NCBI RefSeq assembly: GCF_016859285.1
Contig: NC_053409.1
Span: 27,121,976-27,185,975, forward strand
Length of the DNA: 64,000 bases
Origin: Xiphias gladius
Taxonomy: Eukaryota; Chordata; Actinopteri; Istiophoriformes; Xiphiidae
Direction: 5' to 3'
A program made the translations under genes and the position numbers. Under the pieces are notes generated by a model, which was given only the letters and a program-made list of their open reading frames with translations, searched no databases and was not told the DNA's origin. Positions 10,695-22,600 of this stretch are shown piece by piece. How positions within the stretch are numbered: the first letter of the stretch is position 1; the number at the start of each line of letters is the position of its first letter.

Positions 10695-13600
10695 ATGCCG
10701 CTTCTCCACAGAAAAGCCTTCATCCGACAGAGACCTCCGGCGGACCTGCGGCCGGACGAGGAGGTCTTCCTCTGTAAAATCACTCACGAAATCTTCAGGA
10801 CCTACGAGTGAGTACCCCTCGGGTAACGTGTGTCACCTGTGGGCCCGGTTAAAGGGCCATTAGAGCCGGCGGAGCGAAGTTTGAATGATGTCCTGACTGA
10901 CAGTTGGTCCGTTGGCAAACTTCCAGACAAGATAAACAAAAGCCAACTTTCTTCGGGAAGAAAACTAAAACTTGTGCTGGCTCAGGAACAGGTCCAACTC
11001 CGCCTTCGCAGGTAGCAGACAGGTTACAACACCTGGCTGGTGTTGGAGGTGGACCGTACAGGTCGGGGCAGGTGTAATCTTAGCTAACTCAGCTAGCTAA
11101 GTGAGCTAAAGTGGATTAGCGGCTGTTAGCTGCTGGTTAGCTCTGCGTGTGTTAGCCGTTAGCTCGGTAGGACAGGCCTGCTGTCAGTCTGCACTGCTCA
11201 ACACACCTGCTCAGGTGCACTCAAAGGGCAGCTACGCCCGTTTTAGCAGTGCACAGGGTGGGAGTGAGTTCAGGACAGTTCGGTCGGAGTCAAACACCAG
11301 AGGGGAAGTGGTCAGTTTGTGATGGGAATTCAGCCAAAACATCAATCAAAGTGATCAGCTGTTCCTCTGACTTGACTGCAGCTCTTCTGACCTGGAATTA
11401 ACCACGACACGAAGTCAAATCTGGGTACAGAGTGACTGCTCATATCTCCTCACGGTTTATTTGGAACAACTTAAGTATATTTTGCAAATGAGAGGGGGAA
11501 ACTGAAACCACATCAAGGCGTGGACACCAAGTGGTGTGTCCTTAATCCAGGTGGGGATATGACAGCGTCTTCTCGTTTGCAGAGAGGGTGATCCACAGGG
11601 TTGATTCTTTCAATTATCGATTAATCTGCTGAATATTTTCTTGATCAATCGTTTTGCCTTTAGGATGCCTGTTATCATTTCCCACAGCCCAAGGTGACGT
11701 CCTCAAATGTCTTTTACCGACCGACACCCAAAGATATTCAGTTTGCTGTCAAATTTTAAACTGCCCCCTTTGAGAAGTCTGTATTGTAGCTTGAAAAATG
11801 ACTAAAACAATTCATCAATTTTCAAAGTAGTTGCTGATTAATTTTGTTGATTGACTACTCGATTAATTGACTAATTGTTGCAGCTTAGCAAACAGCTTTG
11901 ACTGAGGATTGACTGTATGTCCTTCCTTGACTTGTAAGTAGTCAACCGTAAACTTTTCTTATCAGTTATATTTGTCAGTATTTCTTCACATCATTTCGTA
12001 TTTTCATATGCCGTAATGTAACTTTTCTTTGGCTGTACAAATCAAGCAATAACATGTAATTTCTATTTCCTGTTTTCAGAAATTCAGTCACAACCTGAGA
12101 ATTGTGTTAAAAATCCTTTTTATGTTGCAGCAGAAAGAATATTTTTGATCCAGATTTCAAAAGATTCAGAAAAGGCCTTCAGAACTGCAGGAAGTGCTGT
12201 TTAACCACCACCCGGGTTTTTCAGATATCGTCAGGGATTTATCTTTTAGAAAAGCTGCTGCTGAGCTGTGAGACAGAATGTAAAGCTAATACACGAGACA
12301 CACAAACTAGGTCTATGTGCGACCCTGAAGTAACTGTGTTTCTTCCTCCTCCTCCTCAGTGAGTTCTTTGAGAGGACCATCCTGTGTAACAGTCTGGTGT
12401 GGAGTTGTGCTCTGACGGGTCGAGCAGGCCTGACTTACCTGGAGGCGTTGGAGAGCGAACGGCGGGCGAAGCAGAGTCTTCAGAGCTTCCCTCAGTCTCT
12501 GGTGCTGCCTCTCCTCCACCTGGCTGCTCTAAGCCAACGCTGCAGACTGACGGAGCTCTGTGAGGACGTCTACACCTTCGTCAAAGACCGATTCTTCCCC
12601 GGAGAGACGGTGGACGTCACAGGACGCAACGGAGCCAGGTACCACGGGGAGGGGACTGTCAGCATCATCAGACTGAGCTGTACGGTTATAGAATAATAAC
12701 ACATAAAACCCCAGTTGTTGAGCCTGATTAACGCAAATAGCTTAACAAATCTTACTTCTCCTTCTCAGTCATAAGTGGGTTGGATCTAAACACATAGACA
12801 CGATACTATATGTTTTTACATATCCATATATCTGATGTCCATTGCAGATAAATGTGCTTTGTGGCTTCAGAAGTTGCCTAGAAATCATCATGTTTTGAGT
12901 TTTCTTCAGTACTGAGTATTTTTGTAAAATATCAGTCATAACTGAGTCAGATCTAAAGACGTAGACATGAAACCTGTGTTGATGTGATTCAGTGTGACTT
13001 TCACTTCCTGAAGACATCGTGATCTCTGATGTCCCGCCACAATAAAGCTCCAGAAAGCCACTTAGAAACCAGAGGGTAAAGAGGCCGCAGAACTTCATTC
13101 AGAATCTTCCTGGTTTTAAGTTTCCGTCAGTGTCACGGTGATCCAGTGAACGTTGTCTGAACATCCAGGGCTACACTGCAGGCAGGAGCTGACCAAAGCT
13201 GATTCAGCAACATTTAATGGAGACAAGTCTCCAAAGAGTAAACAAGCATTTTCCCAAATCCACTTGACACTGATTCTAGGCAGGTTTATTTATTTATTTA
13301 TTTTTTTGAGAATGACTAAATAAAGTTAGTAAACCAGTCAGTATTCCAACTAAATCCTGTCGATTTTGAAGTGTGCTGATGATAGACACTATTCTCCTGC
13401 AATGCAAAGGATGTAAGGGAGACTAGGTCATAACCAGTACATGACTCGACCTCGTGTGGTCGATTTGTGAAACTGAGGACATAGTTGGAAACTGGTGTGG
13501 AACCCCAACAACTACTTTCAATGGAAAGGAGCTAAAGCCTGCTGGAACAGTCGCTAAATGTCGCCAGATGACGTAATACACTAATTAGCATATTCATGAC

Positions 13601-16600
13601 GTTATCGCAACATATATTGCAGTCTGCCTGGTGTCGGCCGGTTTCAGCCATTTATCTGTTTGCTTCTCTCCTTCTCTCTGTGCTCACATATACATTATTT
13701 TTAATGCAATGCGAATTCCCAATAAAGCTGCTCTCAGTTGCGGTCAGTTGAATGAGACGCGTAGAGAGGTGTGGCCTTTGGAGGGAAAGCCCAACCTGAC
13801 GCTTGTGGGGCAACGCAAGCCTCAGACGCTCTTCTACGGAATGTAGCCAAGGTTTGTCCAGAAAGTTGTTAGATTTGTTGATAGGTTCTTGTTTATATAT
13901 ATATTTATTTAAAAAACAGCCACTAAAAGGGTCTGAAAAGTCAGTAAATCTAGCGACAAAGGTGCTAAGATGGCAACACTGCCTGTAAACAACCACCTGA
14001 TGAGGCCATAGAAACTGTTGGAGCAATTCACTTTGAAAGAGCAACGGCCAATGGGGAACCGCCAACACTTGGCCGGCCGACCAATGGCGTAACTTCATTA
14101 CTCAGTCTGTCAGTGAGAGACATTTACATTCATAGGGCTGGCCCCGCTGTTGTGGTCCCGCCAAAAAATAAAATAAAATGGTGGATGGTGCTGAAACAGC
14201 ACCAAGTATTAAATCTTTAGACATTAAACCTTTTGTTTTGTATTTGTGTAGTCTAACTTGCTCGTTTGAGGTGATGTATTATTTCCTGTTTATATAAAAT
14301 GTTTAAGTGTGTTTATTTCTGCTTAAACAGCACACTGCAGCACATGCTTTATAGAATTGGTGTATACTTTAGCATCGATTTGGGACACAGCAACTGACTC
14401 CACAGCCAGTATTGATTTGGTCTAAGGGATATTTCACTTACGATGCCAATTTTGCTATGATCTTGAAGGGATTGTCAGAGAACTAAGGCTGTAAAATGTA
14501 CAAAGAACCCTCTAACCTGGTGCATAATTAAAAATATTAATGTTTACATTAAGAATGAACCATTAATGTACTTTTAATTTAACATGACCAACAAGTGACA
14601 ACAACTGCTTTCTTTAGTGCAGAAACTGTGTGGTGCAGAGACCACACGCTCTGCGTCAGGTCAATATCCCTGAATAGGTAAACAAATCCAATATATTAAG
14701 CATGTGTACATATCTTCACTGTATCATAAAAGACAACCTTAGATTTTAAAATCGAATCGGCAGGCAGCCAAGTGTGAATAAGTTATAACTAATGTAAACA
14801 TCACTAATACTTCAGGAAGACGTACATTTTGCTGTGATCGCCTCACGAAGCTTTTGTGCCGTCAGCTACAGTGGTCGGGATACACACTAAATAAATGCAA
14901 CATGTAACAGAAGAGATGTGACAAAGTGTGTGTGAGACGCTATGTTTCACATCTGCACACAGGTTTGGGATTGCCACTTCAATGAGATCTTTGCGTGTTG
15001 GTAAAACAAAGTGTGTTTCTAGTGGATTAATGAGGCTTCGGAAGCCATCATTTTCAACAACGCTGTAGGGCCGTATATCCTTGCATATGAAAGGTATGAC
15101 ACACGCAGTTATTCTTTGGGCATGTTGAGAATTGGATGTTAACTTGCCTTCTCCAGTGGGGTTTGTTTCGGATCGGACATTTTTCAGGTTGCGTATCTCA
15201 GTGACGTCTCGTTAAATGGTTTCGGAGATTTGTGCTATTTCCACAGTATTTCACCTCCATTTTGCACATCTTACATATGCCTTTGCTTTGGTCCAGCTCT
15301 TCGCTGTCTTCACAGTTCTTAAAGCTGAAATGCAACCAGACATCTGCCTTTAGGCTCGGTGGTGCCTTCAGTGGAGCAGCTCCCGCCATGTATTTGTCTC
15401 TCGTGTGGCCAGATCCCGTTGCGAGAGAAGGCTGGCCACGCCAGACTGGCGGGATTAAAGCTTCACGCTTCCACGGGAAAATAGGCCACAGACTGTAGAA
15501 GGCAAATATTAAAAGATCGATCTTGGGATTTTATGAATCGATATCGGATCATTCAAATGAAGATCAATTTGAATCAGATTTTTTTAAATTAATTAATTAA
15601 TTAATGAATTAAAAAACCCAGCCCCATCCACAGCAACGTTGTACTTCCAAAAACAAAACTTCAAACACATTTATCTTAAATAGAAGTAAAAGAAAAAAAT
15701 CAGACACAGTGAGTGTCATATTAACTTTAATTTTATACTTTACAGTTTTTGACATTGTTAAAGCTCAGAATGTCTCATCAACATGGTTCTTATATTGCTC
15801 GAACACTGACGCTCTGCTCTGTCCATTCATATACAGATATTTACTGTATGATAAAAACTGTCCTATAACATTTACAGTAAAAAACCATGATGGCATGTCT
15901 GAGTACCCCAACCTATCCTTTAAATAACTATATATGACATGCCTGGATAAACCTGCAGGGACTCTGCTAAAAGCCTGTGAATAAAGGGAGTGAAGACTCA
16001 GCAAAAAGCCTAGGTTAAAAGGGTTAATGACCTTTGACCTCCAGAAGAGTTGTAACCATCAGGTGACAGTTTAGACCTTCCCGAATTCAGAGTGCGCCTC
16101 GAACTCGTGTTCTTGGCAAGTTCAACTCGTGAGTCCAAACCCCCGAGGACAGTCGGTTTATAATTGGCCAGCAGCTCAGCTTCAGCATACCTGTGCCTGA
16201 CTGTACTGTAACAGAATAATCTCAGAGCTCCACAAACAGTCTTTTTAATAGAACAAATAACATTACCGACAGGGAGATGTGGTAAAAATGACTCTTGTTA
16301 TCCGATCTGTAATGCACATTAAAAAATACAACTAAACTTAACACGGACCGTACTGCCTCTTTTCATTTACATTTATTTTGAGTCTAGCTCAAAATCGCCA
16401 TCGCCGCTGGTTGATGTGAAAAGCATGCTGGGATACTTGTCTGCCCCGCCATCACACATTCAGCCCTGATAAAACAGACAGAGTGAGACCTCTTCAGGTC
16501 ATCTGGACTTGGCTGGACGTGAACAGTACTTGGGCTGGGACTGATGATGTTTCATAAGAGCACAGACTGAGAGAGGCCCAGTGTGTGTGTGCGCCGATGT

Positions 16601-19600
16601 TCTGCCTTTGTCATCACTCTCTGTGCGTGTGCATTTGTGTGTTGTAGACACGTGTGCGAGATCCTGCAGGTTCACTCTCCTCATTCCAGCGCTAACGGAG
16701 AATCGACTGCTAACGGCCACGTCAAGCCGGCTGACGGCGACACCATCGTCATCAGTGACAGCGACGACGAGGGCAGCGCTTTCCAGAGTTCCACAGCACA
16801 GGTCAACGGGTCAGTAGGTCAAATGTCTTCTGGTCGTTAGGTCAGAGGGTGTAGGTGAGGGGAAAAGAGCTGCTCAACCTGCACTACTAGTCATGTCTAA
16901 AATGATTCTCTTTGTGTGTGTGTGTGTGTCAGTAGGAAGAAGAAGAAGCCCCTGAGTCCGTCAGTGTTTAAATACACAGTGAGGATGATGAAGGACAAAC
17001 ACAGTGAGCCGTTCACTGTCAAAGCCAATCAGATCAGGTGAGAAGTTCACCTGGAGACACTCTGACCTCATTCTTACGGTCTCTCATTTTTTTCCACAAT
17101 AAAAGCCTAACTATGAAGGGCAGGCTGCAACACTTTTAATGTGAAAATTCTGGAGGAAGTGTTGTTTCATTCATGTTAGCTTAAAATTGTTCAGGGGAAA
17201 TGGCTGCATGACCTGGCTCTTAGTGCTGAACTAGTGAATTTATCAAGACAACAGGAAAACGTAGAGGAAGTTTGGGGTTTGCAGTAACTGGGGAAATAAG
17301 ACAAAGTCCCGATTCTAATGTGGGCCCGTCCAAATAAAAGTCTGGTTCTCTCTGCCGCTGAGTTTAAAAAGGCCCCAGACACTACTTGAGAATTTACTGT
17401 AGTGGCTGCTCCTGCTCTGTAAAACCTCCAAAGTTAATATTAGGTTTAGCCCGATATATCGACTGATATCAGCTTATTGTGAACATCTGCAATAGTTTAT
17501 ATGTTGGTCAGTATCAGTAAATGTCAAAATAGAAACATCAGACTAGTTTTGAGGTCATTTAGAAACCGTGTCTCACCACAGACCACTGAGCGGTTCATTT
17601 TTACACTTTAAAATGTCAGTATTCGCTAAAAAAAAAAAAAAAAATCAAAGGAATTTGTATCAAGATTCAGCCCACAAACCATATCAGCCCAAAATATCGT
17701 TATTGTTTTGTTTTGTTTTTTAACTTTCAAACCCAGTATCAGTTGGGCTACAATTAAGATTATACAGGAGGTGGGTGATAACAGACGTTTGTTCATTCAG
17801 TCGTAGGAAGACGACTCTGTCCAGAGAGAGACTGAAGCTGCTCTTCAAACAACACTGTGAACCTCAGAACGGGACCATCGCACTCAAGGTAAGAACAACA
17901 TTATCCCAAAATTACCCACAATGCCACGAGAAACCTCACATATCATATAACCAGATCCCCTCTGTGTGGTCAGGCTGTGTGTCTTTGTTTTGTTGGTTGT
18001 TTATTTGCATAATATCAAAAAGTAGTTAAACACAAAAAGTCAGATCAAACAAAAACTATGACAAGTTAAAGCAGAAACTAATATTCATACAGTCAGAAGA
18101 GATTTGCAGGCAGAGCCAAAAATCCAAAAATCATTTTGTTTGGCTCCTCTAGAAGAGATTCCGATTTCATCATCACAACAGCTTCATATTTCAACAGCAA
18201 AATATCTACTCTCAGTATTCATGTGTTCGTCTGTGAAAACCAGAACCTACAATATTATTCAGAATAGAAAGGTACTAAAAGTTGACAATGATGAATCTCT
18301 TAATGTAGTTTTTAAAACCATCTGGGGATAGGTTTACACAATTACTGGCGGTTGCATTCCAGATTAGAAGGTCAGTAACTGAAGTTGTTGGAAATGCAGC
18401 TGGTTGACAACTGTTCCTAGTTTCGTTCCTGGTTTATGAACGGAGCTCAACGTACTGAAATAACCATTAAAGACAGAAGGCAGAGTGTTATTGAAACAAT
18501 GTTGAATAAAGTTTATTAATTGGGAGGACACTGAGAATGGCAGCACTTGCCAAGAGGGATTCTGTTCGGTCCCCGTGTCCGACACAAAATAAAACTCCAA
18601 CAAATCTTTTGTGTCGTCGATGGATCTTCTGCTGTGTTGTACTCATCAAGCTTCGCTAAGGACGTGTCTTTGTGTGTCTCAGCCCTCCACAGTGATGAAG
18701 TACCAGCTGTCTGAGCAGACCTTCTCTCAGTTCTTCCCCGATGAGCCCCCCCTGTTCCCCTTCAGCCCGCCCTCTAAAGGTGGAGGGCGTGGCTCATCTG
18801 GACAGGTGAGAGCCATGGCTGTGGTTGAGTGACTGTGTCCCAAATATGTACCACGCACTAACTGTCCGGTGCAGCGTTTTAGCGGTTAGTATATAAAGAT
18901 ATCAACACGCTTTACCAGTGTATACCGACGTCCGTCAAACGGAGACTTTTAATTTCATTCGTTTCCAGCTGTGAGCAGCTCCTCCATGTCCTTTTTGTGA
19001 ATATTGTCCATCAACAGCACATTCAAATTCACTATATACTAAAACTAGTTAGTGTGTAGTATGCAGAGGACAGGCTGACCTTTGACCTGCTGTCCATAAA
19101 GAACCAAACTGAAGGGGTCAAAACTCCAGCAACACTCTTACTATAAAGAAGAACTTTACTGTCAGACCATCGACGAACCTGATGAAGGCCACGAGCCGGA
19201 ACGCGCCGGTCTGACAATAAAGTCGTCCCTCGTACGAGAGTCCGACAGATTTATATCGGCCTATCACAGATATATCGGCATCGGCGTATATGTTGTCCGA
19301 TGTCCGTCGATGTGAAAACTATTTTTTCAGAGCATAATGCAGAAAAAGATTCTTGGGGTAATTAAAGAAAGCTGTCATCACGTAGTTTGTCCAGCAGGGC
19401 GTGTATTCGGTCCATTTTCCCCGGAATCGTTCAGGGGTTCCTGCTTTAGTCCTCAGATGATGGATCAATTTCTCCAGCATCTGTCCTGGTCTTGGAGGGT
19501 CACATTTCACCCAGCTCCTCGTGCTGGCCTTTTTACATGCAAGTATCAGGAAGAGTGAGATGTCCTCCTTTTGAATTATGCCCCTGGGTATCAGGCCCAC

Positions 19601-22600
19601 GTACACTATCCGGGGGCCCCAGGGAATCTGGTAACATAAAATCTCCTCAAGGATCTGAATAACAATGTCCCAGAAAGTTTTTAGTTCTAAACATGACCAG
19701 AAAACATGTGAGTGAGTGGCATTCATCTGCTGTTTAGCCATGAGTTTTTTGTTTCGTTTTTAATCTGGGGTGCAGTAAAAAAGTGGATTAAATTCTTCCG
19801 TCAGAATTCCCTCCATCTCATAGAGCCAGTAGAAGTTAGTTGTGTTCTACACACATGTTGCCGAGCACTGTTCGACAGTTTAACGTTCGATTCTAGCTCC
19901 CATTTCCCGTTTGGTTTTTTTGTTTGTTTTTTTTTCGTTACCTTCTGGTGATATTCCTGTTTTAATTTCTCTATCTTATAAATGTCTTAGCTGTAAATAT
20001 CTGAACAGGTCCCCAACTTCTAAATTAAACTCCCATTTGAGTTTTTCAGTTTCAAGTTTTAAAGGTTTTTCCCTCTACGAGTGTGCATACAGCTGTCAGT
20101 CCTTTTTCTCTCCACCTTACTAATGTGTTGTGTATCTCTCCAGGTAAAATGTTTGTAGTTTAATGTCTGATCAGTTCGATATTTCTGATCAATAAAGTAA
20201 ACATATCTCTGATCGATGTTGCCGAAGACCAAAGCATCTCATGTTTTCAGGCGAGTTTGTCGTTGCTGAAGGCGGCAGAGGAGAAGCTGAAGCTGCTGCA
20301 GCAGAGGGAGGAGATGGCTGCTGCGGCGCAGGACAAAGCTCGCCTGAAGAAGGAGAAGGAGGAGGCGCAGGAGGCCAAGAGGAGGGAGAGGGAGGACAAG
20401 GAGAAGATGAAGGAGGAGCAGAGGAGGAAGTTCGAGGAGGAGAAGCAGAGGAGGAGGGAGGAGAAGGAGCGCAGGAAGCTGGAGAAGGAGAGGGTGAGTT
20501 TTCTGAGCTTTCTTCGTCTGTATGTAAAATAAAATCTGACTATTAACACGCTGACATGGTTTTGGGGCTCACATTTACAGGAACGAGAGAAGCTGAAGGA
20601 GGAGAAGAAGAAATACGCGGAACGACTGAAACTGTGGAACAAACCCAGGGAAGACATGGAATGTGAAGACCTGAAGGTCAGTGAACGCACCGCCTGTCAA
20701 CTCATGCAGGACCGGGACCATCAATGATCAGGGATCAATAAATCCAGGCAAATATTCAGTAATGAGAAAAATCGATGCAGGAGGATTTTTCTGTCGACCG
20801 TAGAAACTTCCCTACACAAACAATGTCGTCATGGTAACGAAGCATGGAAGCCTTGACTGTTTCATACGATGTGTATCACAGGACGATATTAATAAAAACA
20901 GAACCGTGGATTTAAAACTGGAATCAGATGAAGAACCACATGCAAAACATTTTTTTTATGCAGAAAAAATAAAGAGAAAAAACCTAATTATTGATTTTCA
21001 TTGCTCCATTGACAATTAAAATGCTGATTTGAATTTTTTGAATTATTAGTTATGGATGAGTGTTCTCAGCGCCAGACAGAATCAGTAAAACTTGACAATC
21101 ACACCTGTAAGTGTTCTACACTCCTGAACCTGGATCTTTTTTGTGTGTTGCTTCTTCCAGGAGCTTCCCAGTCCGGTTCCAGTGAGAACTCGTCTTCCAG
21201 CAGAGTTCTTTGGAGAAGCTCTGATGGTTCTGGAGTTCCTGCGGGCGTTCGGGGAGGTCTTCGACCTGAAGGACGAGTTCCCTGATGGAATCTCTCTGGG
21301 TTAGAACGTAATTTATTTTCACTCCACTGGAACAAACTGGACAAGGACCCTGTGGTTCTATACAGGATTCTGCTCCTACTCTTGTTCAGTCTGGTGCAGA
21401 GGATTTGGTCTTGTGCCAGTATGATGGGCAGGAAGTGTTGATAGATCCAGGAGACATTCTGGAGGATGTAGGAGAGGTCCTATAGGTTACTGTTATCTTT
21501 ATTTAATAAATGTTCTATATGTTTTCATGGAGACTTTGGAAGTTGTCTTTGCACTATTTTAGTTTCTCTTAGATTATCTGGTTCTAACTGGTTCTGAGGT
21601 CCAGCTGGTTCTTGTAATTTTGAATTTGTTTTATTAGAGGTTCTACAGGTTGAGTGGACTTCAACAAAAGTCTGAAATAAAGATTCAGCCAGTTCAGTGT
21701 ATTGTTACAGAGGTTCTAAAAGCGGTTCAGCAAATGTTGTTAGGGATTCAAATAGAGGTTCTAATAGGTTCTCCCTCTCTGCTGTGGTTCTGGGGGTTGT
21801 GCTGTTTTTACCAGATGTCACGTTGGTTCTAAACCAATGTTCTTGCTCTCTTTAGAGGTTTTTTTTTAAGTTGCTTTGGTTCTAACAGATGTTCTGTCTC
21901 TCCACAGAGGTTCTAGAGGAGGCTCTGGTGGGTTCTGATCCTGAGGGGCCTCTTTGTGAGCTGCTGTTCTTCTTCCTGTCGGCCATCTTTCAGGCTCTGG
22001 ACGAGGAGCAGGAGGAAGTGGTCAAAGACCAGGCCGAAGGTCAGAGACACACACACGCACGTTTTCTCTTTTTCGACGTGTGATGACCCTCATAGACGCA
22101 GTGTATTCCCAGCCCCTAACCCCAAACCTAAACCTGATTCTAACCTGAACCTTAAAACCAGGTCTGACCCTTTGAACAGCCCTTTGAAGGTGTGAGGACC
22201 GGACAAAATGTCCTCATTACGATGGTATAAAACTGAGGCTGGGCCTCACTCGGAGTCTCCTATAACTGACTACACCTCCACTAAAATGTGACCCCCTGAT
22301 GAGCTGTGATTGGTCACACCTGGACAGAAGTTAAACAGCCTGACGGACAGATTTTAAGTTCGTTTTGGAGACTTTTAATAGTGCATAGCTCTGACCTGAC
22401 AGACACATGGACGCCAGCCGGTGTATATGACCTGTCTGTGTACATTATTGCGTGTCTAATTAGCGTTTGTGGTGTGCAGACCTGTCGGAGGCCCTGGACG
22501 ACGACTGTGACCCCACTCGGTCGGCTCTGAGCGCCGTCGCCTCGTTGGCCGCAGCGTGGCCCCAGCTGCATCAGGGCTGCAGTTTGAAGCAGCTGGACCT

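Larger units (their letters stand above)
10695..12638 (+). other. baz1a: baz1a exons 1-2: WAC domain (residues 1-131)
   Basis: Residues about 22-128 form the WAC domain, found in ACF1 and WSTF and known for DNA and chromatin binding. Conserved blocks include DEVFLCKITHEIF-like sequence, FFERTILCNSLVWSCALTGR and VKDRFFPGETVDV. The intron between them splits the codon of an Asp (GA|T), which fixes the donor at 10808 and the acceptor before 12360. Confidence 0.93.
16648..18805 (+). other. baz1a: baz1a exons 3-6: acidic Ser patch and linker (residues 131-289)
   Basis: Exon 3 carries the conserved DGDTIVISDSDDEG patch, a likely casein kinase II type site. Exon 4 has a Lys run (KKKKP). Exon 5 carries the family block RERLKLLFKQHCEPQNGTI. 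Exon 6 carries FSQFFPDEPPLFPFSPP. The exon 4 acceptor is a tandem CAGTAG (16930-16935); either AG gives an open frame and they differ by one Arg. Confidence 0.9.

Noticed and set aside
20247..20690. 147-residue minus-strand ORF rich in Ser and Phe
   Set aside because: Shadow of the baz1a Lys/Glu coiled-coil exons; the codon bias explains the open frame.
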